A stretch of DNA of 64,000 nucleotides from positions 1-64,000 of the forward strand of contig CANHRI010000006.1 in NCBI GenBank assembly GCA_947463515.1, in the 5' to 3' direction. Below the pieces are notes generated by a model. That model was not told the DNA's origin. It ran no database searches and saw only the letters and a list, made by a program, of their open reading frames with translations. Positions 31,340 through 41,571 of the stretch are shown piece by piece. This stretch comes from Flavobacteriaceae bacterium. Lineage in GTDB: Bacteria; Bacteroidota; Bacteroidia; Flavobacteriales; Flavobacteriaceae. Numbering within the stretch: the first letter of the stretch is position 1; the number at the start of each line of letters is the position of its first letter. The position numbers were made by a program, and so were the translations under genes.

Positions 31340-34300
31340 ATGAGATCGAAGTTCAAATGGATTTTTACGCTTTTATTGGCGTTTACAATGCAGTTTTCAT
31401 TTGCACAGGAGAAAACTGTTACTGGTACAGTTACCGATGGTAAGGTGTCATTGCCTATGGCCAACGTAACTATTAAAGGTACCAAAAACGGGGTGCAAAC
31501 CGACATGGATGGTAAATTCTCCATCAAAGCCAAACAAGGTGACGTTCTTGTAGTGTCGTACCAAGGGTATGATTCTAAAGAAGTCAAAGTAGGTGCTGCC
31601 AACAACTACGGCGTAGTGTTGAAGGAGGAGGCAAAAATCTTGGATGAAGTAGTTATCACCCAAGGGTACCGTTTGGTTACTAAAAAGACAGCAGTTGCTG
31701 CTACGGCATCTGTGACCAACAAGACTATTGAAAACCGTCCTAATGCTAACGTGATGAACACGCTTCAAGGGCAGTTAGCTGGGGTGAACATTACAGCAGG
31801 AACAGGACAGCCTGGTGCTAAGTCAACGGTAATCATCCGTGGACAAGGTACTATTTCAGGTAACACTGACCCGTTGTATGTGATCGATGGTTTTCCAACC
31901 AATGCGGATAACTTCCGTTCATTGAACCCTAACGATATTTCTTCTGTTGAGGTATTGAAAGATGCTTCTGCTATTACGGAATATGGTTCTCGTGGGGCGA
32001 ATGGGGTAATTGTAATTAAAACTAAAAAAGGATCTTTTGGGGATGCTAAAACAAGTTTCCGTTACACCTCGGCTGTTGGTTTTACTGAATTGCAAACACC
32101 ACGTTATGACTATGCAGATTCTCGTCAGTTGTTAACTATCGAGAAAGCAGCAGGTGCTGGTTTGGGAGCTACTCTTACTGATGCTGAAATTGCAGCTTTC
32201 AATGTGAATACAAACTGGGTAAATGAGTTCTTTGGAAAAGGTACTTTCACCTCTCACAACTTAAATATTGAGAACAGCTCTAAGAACTTAAATTCTTTCA
32301 CTTCTGTTGGGTATTTTGACCAAGAAGGGGTGTTAAAAACAACAGGATTAAAGCGTTTTACTGTACGTAATAACATTAACGGTAAATCCGATAATGAGAA
32401 ATTTAAGTACATGGTAAATTCTTTTGTTGGTTTCTCTAAAAACAATGAGGCTACAAACTTAGGAGGAGGAGCGGTAAACCGTAACTATGTATTAGGTGCT
32501 TATATTTCTGCGCCTTATGTATCTCCTTCTACTTATGAAAATCCTCAGCAATTGTTTGATTTGTATCAAGCAGATGGTACATTATTGTACACGCCATTGT
32601 TCTTGATTGACAAGTTGAAAACATACACCAACTTAACCGATGAAATTCGTGCGAGTGTTAATACCGAGTATTCTTATAAATTATTAAAAGATTTAACTGT
32701 TCGTGGAAGAACTTCTGGAGAGTTGTTGCAGACTCGTTTTACTCAGTCTGAGCATCCGATTTCTTTCAATGCTTTCTTATTCTTAGGAGCTGGTCAGCAG
32801 TTTGGTGGGTTTGAAGACGTAAATGCGCGTCGTGAATTCCGTTTTAACCAATTATGGCAAGCGGATTATTCAAAAACATTCGGAAAACATACTGTTGATT
32901 TAGCAGGAAGTATCGAGTACAACCATGCGCGAGTTGAAGCAAATAACTTCCGTCAGCGTGGTTTGAATCCTCAGACTTTTGTACCAGGTACAGGGGCAGG
33001 ATATTTAGTAGACACATCGGCGAATGACTTTTATGTACCTCAAGTTTCTGCTTCTAATTTGCGTTTGAACCGTATTTCATACTTTGGTTCTTTGAACTAC
33101 GATTACAACAAAAAATATGGGGTAGCCTTATCGCTTCGTAGTGACCAAACAAGCCGTTTCTTGAATGCCTCTAAAGCATTTTACTCAATTGGTGGACGTT
33201 GGAATATCGATGAAGAAGCCTTCATGAAAAAATTAGAGTTTGTAAAAACATTGAAAATCCGTGGTTCTTACGGTACGGTAGGTAACGAGCGTATCATTGC
33301 TGGTACTGAGTTTGCCGGTTTAGTACCTCCAGGGTTCTTTGATGTGTATTCTGCGGCAAACAACGTTTACAACAACGGTCTAGGTTTCGGAATTAACTTT
33401 GGATATCCTGATTTACGTTGGGAAACTACCACAATTTCAAACATCGGTTTTGACTTTGAATTGTTCAAAGGAAAACGTCTTCGTGGAACATTTGATTATT
33501 ACACCAAAAAATCATCGGATCAATACTTGTCTAAACCAGTATCTCCCTATGTAGGAACAACAAGTATTGTCCAGAATACGGATACTTTTGTTAAAAACTC
33601 TGGTATCGAATTGAACTTGGCGTATGATTTAATCAACAACCAAGAGAAAGGAATGGTATTAACGCTACGTGGTAACGGAAGTATCAACAAGCAAGAAGTT
33701 GGTGGTTTAACTTCTCCAATTTTTGACGGTTCTGCTCCTGCTTATATCACTCAAAATGGAGGTATGTTGGATGAGCCTTTCGTTTATCAATATGCTGGTG
33801 TAAACCCTGACAACGGTAACATGTTGTTTGTGGCTGCCGATGGTACATTGACTGAAACTCCAACTGATGCTGACCGTAGAGCTACAGGTAAAAACAGATT
33901 GCCACAAATTCAAGGTGGTTTCGGTTTTGACTTTGACTATAAAGGTTTCTTTACTTCTGCTACTTTCACCTATGCTTTCAAAGTATGGCGTTATGACTAC
34001 GATTTGAACAACTTGTATGATCCATCTAACTTAGGTCAGTTTACTGTAGGTGCTGATTTATTAAATGCATGGACACCAACGAACACAAATACAGATGTTC
34101 CTTCTTTGACAGCTACTAACTACGGTTTCGTAGATCAGTCTGATCGTTTCTTATGGGATGCTTCTTATATTCGTTTGCGTAACTTACAAGTAGGTTACCG
34201 CGTTCCTAAGAAATTCTTAGAGAAAACATTTATTCGTGACGCTTCGATTACACTTCAAGGTGAGAACTTATTCAACATTACTCGTTGGCAAGGTTTCGAT

Positions 34301-34381
34301 CCAGAAAGTGATCGTGATGCGGATGTATACCAGTATCCAACACCAAGAATTTATACGTTAACGTTAGATGTTAGATTCTAA
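31340..34381 (+). CDS. SusC/RagA family TonB-linked outer membrane protein
   Basis: The 1013-residue protein has a signal peptide (FSFAQ), a carboxypeptidase-regulatory-like N-terminal domain (about 24-100; VTGTVTDGKVSLPMANVTIKG), a TonB-dependent plug (about 105-230; the IDGFP, SSVEVLKDASAITEYGSRGANGVI motifs) and a C-terminal beta-barrel ending in a Phe residue. SusC forms the outer-membrane channel for a nutrient captured by SusD on the surface and uses TonB energy. The substrate is unknown; a downstream secreted subtilase hints at peptides rather than glycans. The SusD gene follows 13 bases after the stop. Confidence 0.96.
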   Translation: MRSKFKWIFTLLLAFTMQFSFAQEKTVTGTVTDGKVSLPMANVTIKGTKNGVQTDMDGKFSIKAKQGDVLVVSYQGYDSKEVKVGAANNYGVVLKEEAKILDEVVITQGYRLVTKKTAVAATASVTNKTIENRPNANVMNTLQGQLAGVNITAGTGQPGAKSTVIIRGQGTISGNTDPLYVIDGFPTNADNFRSLNPNDISSVEVLKDASAITEYGSRGANGVIVIKTKKGSFGDAKTSFRYTSAVGFTELQTPRYDYADSRQLLTIEKAAGAGLGATLTDAEIAAFNVNTNWVNEFFGKGTFTSHNLNIENSSKNLNSFTSVGYFDQEGVLKTTGLKRFTVRNNINGKSDNEKFKYMVNSFVGFSKNNEATNLGGGAVNRNYVLGAYISAPYVSPSTYENPQQLFDLYQADGTLLYTPLFLIDKLKTYTNLTDEIRASVNTEYSYKLLKDLTVRGRTSGELLQTRFTQSEHPISFNAFLFLGAGQQFGGFEDVNARREFRFNQLWQADYSKTFGKHTVDLAGSIEYNHARVEANNFRQRGLNPQTFVPGTGAGYLVDTSANDFYVPQVSASNLRLNRISYFGSLNYDYNKKYGVALSLRSDQTSRFLNASKAFYSIGGRWNIDEEAFMKKLEFVKTLKIRGSYGTVGNERIIAGTEFAGLVPPGFFDVYSAANNVYNNGLGFGINFGYPDLRWETTTISNIGFDFELFKGKRLRGTFDYYTKKSSDQYLSKPVSPYVGTTSIVQNTDTFVKNSGIELNLAYDLINNQEKGMVLTLRGNGSINKQEVGGLTSPIFDGSAPAYITQNGGMLDEPFVYQYAGVNPDNGNMLFVAADGTLTETPTDADRRATGKNRLPQIQGGFGFDFDYKGFFTSATFTYAFKVWRYDYDLNNLYDPSNLGQFTVGADLLNAWTPTNTNTDVPSLTATNYGFVDQSDRFLWDASYIRLRNLQVGYRVPKKFLEKTFIRDASITLQGENLFNITRWQGFDPESDRDADVYQYPTPRIYTLTLDVRF

Positions 34382-34394
34382 AAAAAAATTGAAG

Positions 34395-36011
34395 ATGAAA
34401 AAAGTATTTTTATTATTATCCGCTTGTGCAGGTACACTTTTTGTATCCTGTGATGATAGTTTGATCGAGCCTTTTGCACCTGGTGCTTTAACTGAATCTG
34501 TTGCGATCCAAACTTCAAACGACTTGCAAGGATTGATGAATTCAACCTATGCTAACTTGTACAACCGTGAAGACGCTGTCTTTACTTCAGTTTTCACAGA
34601 TGAAGCCGGTATCGGTTTTGCTAATGGTGGTCAAGGTATTACTGAGGAGTATGTTTTCTTTTTGAACTCGACTTCTGCTGCTCCAAATGCAATATGGAAT
34701 AGTATGTATTTTGCATTATCACGTGCAAACCGTGTGATTACTTTTGCTGATCGTATTACTCCAGTAGATGCTGCAGATACTGAAAAAATTCAGCGTATTA
34801 AAGCTGAGGCTCTTGTTGTGCGTGCATTTTGTCACTTAAAGTTAATGTCTTATTTTTCAACTGATTTGAAAAATGACGGAGCTTTGGCTGCTATTTTGTC
34901 GGATCGAATCATTCCTTCTACAGAGACTAACTTGCAACGTTCTACTAACGGTGTATTTTATCAGTCAATCCACAGTGATTTAGATGCTGCTTTGACTATT
35001 TATAATGCGTTAACAACAAACCCTTATACAGGTATTGTTAGAACATATTATGCGAGTGATGTGTTGGCAAAAGCGCTTAAAGCACGTGCTTATGCATACA
35101 AAGGAGATTATACCAATGCTGAAACTTGGGCTGACAATGTAATTTCTACTTCTGGAATTACTTTGGCAAATACTACACAGTATACTCAAATTTTCTGGAC
35201 TGATAACGAACCTGCAAACGTAGAGGTTATCTGGAGATTGAAAAGAACTCCTGCTCAAAATGGTCAAGGGGTAAACATGCACAACGGTTGGTGTTCGGTT
35301 CGTCCTAACGCTGCTGGTTCTCCATTCTATGAAGTGGGTCGTTCTTTGTTCAATGTAATGAACCCAACAAACATTCCATCAGCAACTTCCCCTGCAAATG
35401 GAGGTTGGCCGTTGACAGGTGCTATCAAAGATGTACGTTTCCGTACTTTAGTAGCTCCTTCATCAACTGCGGCTGCTAACTGGGATACTTCTTCAGACTA
35501 TATTAATGCAGATAAGTTAATTATTCACAAATATGGTGGGGTAGGAACAGGAACAAGTACATTTGCTTCTACTGCTGCTAATGGTAATAGTAATGACTAT
35601 AAACTAGTTCGTTTATCTGAAATGTATTTCATCAAAGCAGAAGCACGTGCTAATGCAAACGACCTTACAGGGGCTGCTACAGCTTTAGAAGCTGTTTTGG
35701 ATGCACGTAATGCAGTTAATATGTCAGCGCCAGTATTTGCTAACGCAACTCAAGCTTGGGCTGAAATCTTAAACCAACGTCGTCTAGAGTTCTGTTTTGA
35801 AGGGTACCGCTATATCGACATAAAGCGTTTGGCTTCTTTAGCTAATTTTACCGCTTTAGATCGTCATCCTCAAGATTACTCTTCGAGCACTACAAATTAT
35901 CCTGGTGCGAATCCTGCTAACTTGCCTATGAATAGTTACAAGTTTACGTTCCCAATTCCAATTTCAGAAACCAATGCGAATACTACGATTACACAAAATC
36001 CTGGTTACTAA
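34395..36011 (+). CDS. SusD/RagB family nutrient-binding outer membrane lipoprotein
   Basis: From the ATG at 34395 the protein is 538 residues; the in-frame ATG at 34368 overlaps the SusC gene and precedes the signal. The lipobox is LFVSCDD. The body has the SusD helical (TPR-like) pattern: RIKAEALVVRAFCHLKLM, ALKARAYAYKGDYTNAETW, and the end with NQRRLEFCFEGYRYIDIKR. It binds the nutrient and forms a lid over the SusC channel. A strong terminator follows at 36035. Confidence 0.95.
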   Translation: MKKVFLLLSACAGTLFVSCDDSLIEPFAPGALTESVAIQTSNDLQGLMNSTYANLYNREDAVFTSVFTDEAGIGFANGGQGITEEYVFFLNSTSAAPNAIWNSMYFALSRANRVITFADRITPVDAADTEKIQRIKAEALVVRAFCHLKLMSYFSTDLKNDGALAAILSDRIIPSTETNLQRSTNGVFYQSIHSDLDAALTIYNALTTNPYTGIVRTYYASDVLAKALKARAYAYKGDYTNAETWADNVISTSGITLANTTQYTQIFWTDNEPANVEVIWRLKRTPAQNGQGVNMHNGWCSVRPNAAGSPFYEVGRSLFNVMNPTNIPSATSPANGGWPLTGAIKDVRFRTLVAPSSTAAANWDTSSDYINADKLIIHKYGGVGTGTSTFASTAANGNSNDYKLVRLSEMYFIKAEARANANDLTGAATALEAVLDARNAVNMSAPVFANATQAWAEILNQRRLEFCFEGYRYIDIKRLASLANFTALDRHPQDYSSSTTNYPGANPANLPMNSYKFTFPIPISETNANTTITQNPGY

Positions 36012-36034
36012 TCGTTTCTGTTAATGCAAATACT

Positions 36035-36066
36035 AAAGACCGAAAGTTTTCTTTCGGTCTTTTTTG
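36035..36066 (+). terminator. Rho-independent terminator after the SusC-SusD operon
   Basis: AAAGACCGAAAG and CTTTCGGTCTTT pair around TTTT in a long stem followed by a T run, 24 bases after the SusD stop. The subtilase gene starts 57 bases later and so probably has its own promoter. Confidence 0.92.
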
Positions 36067-36122
36067 TTTTTATTAACGCAGGATACACTCCAATTTTTTT
36101 ATATTTGAAAAAAAATAGTTTT

Positions 36123-37979
36123 ATGAAAAGTTTGTTACCTTTTTTGTTTGTAGTAGGCTCTGTCTGTGCTCAGTCCGTAAATGAGCGCGAAAAGATCTTG
36201 CAAAAAACAGATGCAGTTGCTCGCGAAACACTTACACAGCAAATAACCGAAACTCAAAATGCTAACAAGGCAGCCGTTCAAGCGTATTTACAGCAACATC
36301 CTGAAACACCCAATCCGCAAAATATACAGTTTATTTTAAACGGAAAACCGATCTATTATGGGGTTGATTTTAATGCTGATTCTGTGGCTTCCTTACGTGC
36401 GAATACCATGTATCCTGGGGGTACATTAGGTTTAAATGTTACGGGAAATGGGATTACTATAGGTATATGGGACTCAGAGAAAGTTCGTACAACGCATGTA
36501 GAACTTGCAGGAAGAGTTGTAAGTTCTGATGCAGCTACGGTTTCAAATACGCATGCCACCCATGTGGCGGGGACTATTTTGGCGAGTGGTGTAAGCGCAA
36601 CACGTAGAGGATTTGCCTATCAAGCCAATGGACGTACCTACGATTTTGGTAGTGATATCGGTGAAATGAATGGGTTTGCAGGGGAAGGCTTTTTGGTTTC
36701 TAACCATTCTTATGGACTAGTCGCCTCCAATTTAACCAATGCTTTTTTTGGTCAATACACGTCGCAATCGCAAGCAGTTGACGAGGTGATGTACAATTAT
36801 CCGTATTATCAAGTCGTTAAATCTGCGGGGAATGATCGTGCCACCACTTCTTTATCACAGGTTCAAAATAAAGCAGGATACGATTTGTTGACCGGGATGT
36901 CTTGTTCCAAAAATGTTTTAACAATTGCTGCGGTTAATCAAGTTACATCATTCAACGGGCCAGAAAGTGTTGTATATTCTACGTTTACCAACTTTGGTCC
37001 TACCGATGATGGTCGCGTGAAACCCGATTTATCAGCTGTCGGGGTGCAAGTAAACTCTTCAATTGCTACAACGGATCAAGCCTATGGCCCTTTAAGTGGA
37101 ACCTCAATGTCGGCACCTGCCATTACGGGATTGATTGCCTTATTACAGAAACATTACAATAATTTAAATCCAGAAACCTATATGCTTTCTTCGACCGTTC
37201 GTGCTTTGCTTTGTCAATCTGTGCGCGAAGCAGGAGGAAATCCAGGGCCTGACTATGAATTTGGTTGGGGACTTGCCGATGGGTTTAATGCGGCTCGTGT
37301 AATTTCAGGACGAAACACTTCAACAATTTTAGATGAATTGACATTAAATAATGGGCAAACTTACACGCGAACCTTTACCATTACGCAACCGCAAGATTTA
37401 AACATTGTAGTAGGCTGGACCGACCCTGCGGGAACGATCAACTCAACAACGGTAGCCGATAATCGCACACCACGCTTGGTAAACAATTTAGATTTAAAAG
37501 TGATCAAAGATGGGGTAACATACTATCCTTGGAAACTTAATCCAGAAGATGTATATGCAGGGGCTACCAATGATTCAGATAATAACGTAGATAACCTTGA
37601 AAAAGTTGAAATTTTAAACGCTACTCCCGGAGTATATACGATTCAAGTATCGCATAAAGGTTCTTTACAAGGGGGGGCACAAGATTTTTCTCTAGTTGCA
37701 TCTGGAACTTCAGGCTTAAGTTTATCCAATGCCAATTTTGATAACGACAATACCTTCTTTGTGTATCCTAATCCTGCACAAAATGAAATTCATTTCAATA
37801 ACCCCAAAGCATTAAGTTTGGATGAAGTGTCCATTTTTGATATTACAGGTAAATTAGTGTTAAGTGCGCAAGGTGTGGTTAACAATACCTTGGATGTGTC
37901 CCGTTTACAAAGTGGGGTGTATATGGTTAAAATAGCTTCACAAGGGGCAACTTTTGTGCGCAAGTTCACCAAAAATTAA
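36123..37979 (+). CDS. S8 family serine peptidase (subtilase) with T9SS type A sorting domain
   Basis: From the ATG at 36123 the protein is 618 residues; the in-frame ATG at 36024 would run through the terminator. It has a signal peptide (GSVCAQ), a subtilase catalytic domain with Asp117 (GIWDSEKV), His147 (HATHVAG) and Ser328 (SGTSMSAPA), a beta-sandwich P-type domain (about 430-530), and a T9SS type A sorting domain at the end (VYPNPAQNEIHF...SGVYMVKI). It is likely secreted and attached to the cell surface, where it cuts proteins. The neighbouring SusC/SusD could take up the peptides; this link is an inference. Confidence 0.95.
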   Translation: MKSLLPFLFVVGSVCAQSVNEREKILQKTDAVARETLTQQITETQNANKAAVQAYLQQHPETPNPQNIQFILNGKPIYYGVDFNADSVASLRANTMYPGGTLGLNVTGNGITIGIWDSEKVRTTHVELAGRVVSSDAATVSNTHATHVAGTILASGVSATRRGFAYQANGRTYDFGSDIGEMNGFAGEGFLVSNHSYGLVASNLTNAFFGQYTSQSQAVDEVMYNYPYYQVVKSAGNDRATTSLSQVQNKAGYDLLTGMSCSKNVLTIAAVNQVTSFNGPESVVYSTFTNFGPTDDGRVKPDLSAVGVQVNSSIATTDQAYGPLSGTSMSAPAITGLIALLQKHYNNLNPETYMLSSTVRALLCQSVREAGGNPGPDYEFGWGLADGFNAARVISGRNTSTILDELTLNNGQTYTRTFTITQPQDLNIVVGWTDPAGTINSTTVADNRTPRLVNNLDLKVIKDGVTYYPWKLNPEDVYAGATNDSDNNVDNLEKVEILNATPGVYTIQVSHKGSLQGGAQDFSLVASGTSGLSLSNANFDNDNTFFVYPNPAQNEIHFNNPKALSLDEVSIFDITGKLVLSAQGVVNNTLDVSRLQSGVYMVKIASQGATFVRKFTKN

Positions 37980-38002
37980 TCCCAAAAAATAAATAAGATA
38001 AG

Positions 38003-38031
38003 AACGCCTTCCTTTGAGGGCGTTTTTTTAT
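38003..38031 (+). terminator. Rho-independent terminator after the subtilase gene
   Basis: AACGCC and its inverse GGCGTT flank a short A/T- and C-rich loop, with further pairing toward TTC/GAG, followed by seven T. It is 24 bases after the stop codon. Confidence 0.85.
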
Positions 38032-38092
38032 CGATTTTCATGTATACGTCCAAACATTCTCTATTTTTGTGGCCTCTTTGAATCCTTTTACT

Positions 38093-40030
38093 ATGCGATT
38101 ATTCTTTTTGGTTGCTTTTATGTGTATCACTTTAGGTGCTTTTTCCCAACAAATTGGGGATAAGCCACCCAAGAGCCTTATTAAAACAGCCGAAGATAAA
38201 GCCAAAGAAGCCGCACGTAAAGCTCCTATCGCCTGGTACAAAATTTATACGGTTGAAAAAGATACCGTAATCGCCGATACTTCGTTGACGCTACAACGCT
38301 ATTACCAATACAACTATCTGCGTAAAGATCGTTTCGGTCACTTGCAATATCCCAATGAAGGTCAGGTGTTTAATTTGTTGGATTACACTCAAGCAAAATC
38401 TTCAGTATTTCCAGCTATGGGTTATCAAGCCAAGCATTATGCTTTTTTAGAAGCTGAGGATATTCGTTATTACCACGTACCTACCCCATATTCCGATATT
38501 TATTTTAAAACGGTTATGGAACAAGGCCAAAATGTTGATGCTTTGGTTGCCTTAAATACCTCTAAAAATTTCAATATTTCAATTGCATTCAAAGGGTTAC
38601 GGTCACTGGGACGCTATACCAATCAATTGGCAAGTACCGGTAATTTTAGATTGACCTCTTCCTATCGAACTACCTCAGGGCGTTATGCGATAAATTTTCA
38701 TTATACAGGACAGGATTTTTTGAATGGTGAAAATGGGGGATTAGCGAATCCTGCCGAATTTGAAAGTGGCGAAGCTATTTTTAACAACCGAGCACGTTTG
38801 CAAGTGATGCTCACCGATGCCCAGTCGGTTTTAAAAAGTAAACGCTTTTTCTTTGATCACGCCTTTCGAATCAATCCCAACGATAGCCAAAATAATCTAT
38901 CTGTTTTTCATCGATTCAATTACGAGCATAAGTTTTTCGAGTTCAATCAAAAGACCTTAGCCACCACTGTTCAATCGGAAACATTTAATCGTTTTGGTGA
39001 TGCAGTAGTCAATGCCAATATCAATGACCACACGAATTACGACAAGTTCTATAATCGCGCAGGAATAGCTTATGAAAATAAAACCCTGGGGACGGTTCGT
39101 TTTTATATCGAACATTTCTTCAACCGTTTTGGTTTTCAATCCGAGCGTACCATTAACTCTATTGTTACTCCACGTAAGCGGGACGTAAATGTAGCTACCG
39201 TGGGAGGGGTTTACGAATACCGCAAAGGAAATTGGCGTGGAACCGCTACCTTAGCCAATGCGCTTGGTACTGAAACAGTGCGCTATGCCGAAGCTAAAGC
39301 CGCTTATAAGTTTAATGAGCGTACACATTTTAACTTTCAATTCACCAATCAAAGTAAATTACCCAACAACAACTTCTTATTGCATCAAAGTAGTTACGTT
39401 GCTTATAATTGGGTAAATAATTTTAAAAATGAAAAGTACAATGCATTCCAATTCGAAGCACAAACACCTTGGCTTAATGCATCAGTTCAGTGGTCAAATA
39501 GCACCGACAAATTGTATTTTACCGATGTTCAAAATGTAGCCAATCAACAGTTAATAACACCACAACAATTTTCGGGGAGTATCAATTATCTAGCGATAAA
39601 AGTAGCGCGCGAGTTTCGTTACAAACGTTTCGGACTCGAGGCTACCGTTTTGTATCAAAATGTAACACAAAGTCAAGCCATTCTTAACCTTCCTGAATTT
39701 ACAGCACGAGGAAGTCTCTATTACCAAGACCATTGGTTCAAAAAAGCTATGTTTATCCAAACCGGAGCAACCATCAATTATTTTACGTCCTATTTTGCCG
39801 ACGACTTTAATCCTGTACTTGGAGAGTTTTTTGTGCAAACACAAAAGAAAATAGGGGACTTTCCCGTGGTTGATATATTTTTCAATGCTCGGGTGCGTCA
39901 AACGCGAATTTTCCTGATTGCCGAACACGTAAACGGCCTTTTGCGCAACAATGATTTTTATGCTTCGCCCAGTATGCCGTATCGCGATTTTATCATCCGA
40001 TTTGGGTTGGTTTGGAACTTTTTCCAGTAA
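38093..40030 (+). CDS. Putative porin of the Bacteroidota Porin_10 type
   Basis: From the ATG at 38093 the 645-residue protein has a signal peptide (LGAFSQQ) and then many amphipathic beta-strands typical of a barrel (FNISIAFKGLRSLGRY, RYAINFHYTGQDFL, ARVRQTRIFLIAEHVNG), ending with VWNFFQ. The pattern fits the putative-porin family common in Bacteroidota. It should sit in the outer membrane; the transported compound is unknown. A GTG at 38069 gives an unneeded extension. Confidence 0.85.
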   Translation: MRLFFLVAFMCITLGAFSQQIGDKPPKSLIKTAEDKAKEAARKAPIAWYKIYTVEKDTVIADTSLTLQRYYQYNYLRKDRFGHLQYPNEGQVFNLLDYTQAKSSVFPAMGYQAKHYAFLEAEDIRYYHVPTPYSDIYFKTVMEQGQNVDALVALNTSKNFNISIAFKGLRSLGRYTNQLASTGNFRLTSSYRTTSGRYAINFHYTGQDFLNGENGGLANPAEFESGEAIFNNRARLQVMLTDAQSVLKSKRFFFDHAFRINPNDSQNNLSVFHRFNYEHKFFEFNQKTLATTVQSETFNRFGDAVVNANINDHTNYDKFYNRAGIAYENKTLGTVRFYIEHFFNRFGFQSERTINSIVTPRKRDVNVATVGGVYEYRKGNWRGTATLANALGTETVRYAEAKAAYKFNERTHFNFQFTNQSKLPNNNFLLHQSSYVAYNWVNNFKNEKYNAFQFEAQTPWLNASVQWSNSTDKLYFTDVQNVANQQLITPQQFSGSINYLAIKVAREFRYKRFGLEATVLYQNVTQSQAILNLPEFTARGSLYYQDHWFKKAMFIQTGATINYFTSYFADDFNPVLGEFFVQTQKKIGDFPVVDIFFNARVRQTRIFLIAEHVNGLLRNNDFYASPSMPYRDFIIRFGLVWNFFQ

Positions 40031-40145
40031 CCAAACCTCTTACGTATCCTATTCTCAGGTCATTTATTTTTATTCTCGACAAAAAAAGATGTTTGCCAAA
40101 AAGAATCATAATGGCAATTCAATACCGTATTTGGGGTAAAAAAAG

Positions 40146-40153
40146 TATCTTTG
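40146..40153 (+). promoter_or_regulatory. Candidate -7 element for the cystathionine beta-synthase-like gene
   Basis: TATCTTTG at 40146-40153 matches TANNTTTG, 21 bases before the ATG at 40175. No TTTG at the right distance was found. Confidence 0.5.
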
Positions 40154-40174
40154 TGCCCTAAATTTTCCATAATA

Positions 40175-41536
40175 ATGAATTATTCTGAAAATATATTGGG
40201 GACCATCGGAAATACGCCTTTGGTTAAATTGAATAAGGTTGTTGAAGGAATTGATGCCTTGGTTTTGGCCAAAGTTGAAACATTCAATCCCGGAAATTCC
40301 GTCAAAGACCGAATGGCGCTCAAAATGGTTGAAGATGCGGAAGCCGATGGACGATTGAAACCCGGCGGTACCATTATTGAAGGAACTTCGGGGAACACGG
40401 GTATGGGTCTCGCTTTGGCAGCAATTGTAAAAGGCTATAAGCTTATTTGTGTGATAACCGATAAACAATCGAAAGAGAAAATGGATATACTTCGTGCTGT
40501 TGGCGCCAAAGTAGTCGTTTGTCCTACGGATGTTGAACCCGATGATCCTCGTTCGTATTACTCTGTTTCCCGTCGCCTAGCGGAAGAAACGGACAATGCA
40601 TGGTATGTGAATCAATACGATAATCCAAGCAATGCCCAAGCCCATTACGAGCAAACCGGACCCGAAATTTGGGCCCAAACCGAAGGGAAAGTAACCCATT
40701 TTGTGGTCGGTGTTGGTACAGGGGGAACCATCTCAGGGGTGGCCAAATATTTGAAAGAAAAAAATCCCAACATTAAAGTTTGGGGCATTGACACCTATGG
40801 TTCTGTTTTTAAAAAATACCACGAGACAGGAATTTTTGATGAAAACGAAATTTATCCCTACATCACTGAAGGGATTGGGGAAGATATTTTACCCAAGAAC
40901 GTTGATTTTAGTTTGATTGACGGATTTACCAAAGTAACCGATAAAGATGCCGCGGTGTACACCCGAAAAATTGCTTTGGAAGAAGGGATCTTTGTGGGGA
41001 ATTCAGCAGGCTCTTGTATCAAAGGATTACACCAATTGAAAGAACATTTCAAACCGGAAGATGTTGTGGTCGTATTATTCCACGATTCAGGCAGTCGGTA
41101 TGTCGGTAAAATGTTCAACGACGATTGGATGCGTGAGCGCGGTTTCTTGGAAGAAGAAGTAACCAAAGCTGAAGATGTTATTAAGGATCATTTGGACAAA
41201 CCATTGGTTACCGTTCGTACCGAAGAATTGGTGTCACACGCTATAGATCGCATGCGCAAATACAAAATCTCACAAATTCCTGTTGTAGATATTCACGGTT
41301 TTGTAGGGTCGGTTGATGAAACCGATTTGTTCCGAAGCTATGTGGCCGATAAAGAGGTGGCGCAAAAACCGGTTCGTGAAGTGATGGGGCAGCCTTATCC
41401 TATTGTAAAAGCGACGACCCCTATTGAAGAGGTTTCCAAATTGTTTACCAAAGATAACCAAGCTGTTTTGGTTGATCTTGGGAATCAGAAACATCATATT
41501 ATCACCAAGTACGATATTATTGGTTCTATCAAATAA
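40175..41536 (+). CDS. Cystathionine beta-synthase-like PLP enzyme with CBS domain pair
   Basis: From the ATG at 40175 the protein is 453 residues; the TTG at 40151 overlaps the -7 element. Residues about 1-320 are a fold type II PLP domain with the lysine motif FNPGNSVKDRMALKM, GTSGNTGMGLALAA and GVGTGGTISGVAKYL. Residues about 330-453 are a CBS pair (VRTEELVSHAIDRMRKYKI...VVDIHGFVGSVDETDLF). This layout is that of cystathionine beta-synthase, which joins serine and homocysteine; a cysteine synthase activity cannot be excluded. No haem-binding N-terminal extension is seen. Confidence 0.9.
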   Translation: MNYSENILGTIGNTPLVKLNKVVEGIDALVLAKVETFNPGNSVKDRMALKMVEDAEADGRLKPGGTIIEGTSGNTGMGLALAAIVKGYKLICVITDKQSKEKMDILRAVGAKVVVCPTDVEPDDPRSYYSVSRRLAEETDNAWYVNQYDNPSNAQAHYEQTGPEIWAQTEGKVTHFVVGVGTGGTISGVAKYLKEKNPNIKVWGIDTYGSVFKKYHETGIFDENEIYPYITEGIGEDILPKNVDFSLIDGFTKVTDKDAAVYTRKIALEEGIFVGNSAGSCIKGLHQLKEHFKPEDVVVVLFHDSGSRYVGKMFNDDWMRERGFLEEEVTKAEDVIKDHLDKPLVTVRTEELVSHAIDRMRKYKISQIPVVDIHGFVGSVDETDLFRSYVADKEVAQKPVREVMGQPYPIVKATTPIEEVSKLFTKDNQAVLVDLGNQKHHIITKYDIIGSIK

Positions 41537-41540
41537 ACCA

Positions 41541-41571
41541 AAGGGCTGTCTTAATCGACAGCCCTTTTTTA
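41541..41571. terminator. Bidirectional terminator between the CBS gene and the convergent PNGase gene
   Basis: AAGGGCTGTC at 41541-41550 is exactly complementary to GACAGCCCTT at 41557-41566, with a TTAATC loop and six T after. It separates two convergent genes; its right end touches the last codons of the minus-strand gene. Confidence 0.92.

Noticed and set aside
36024-36122. Extended subtilase start
   Set aside because: It would cross the SusD terminator and precede the signal peptide.
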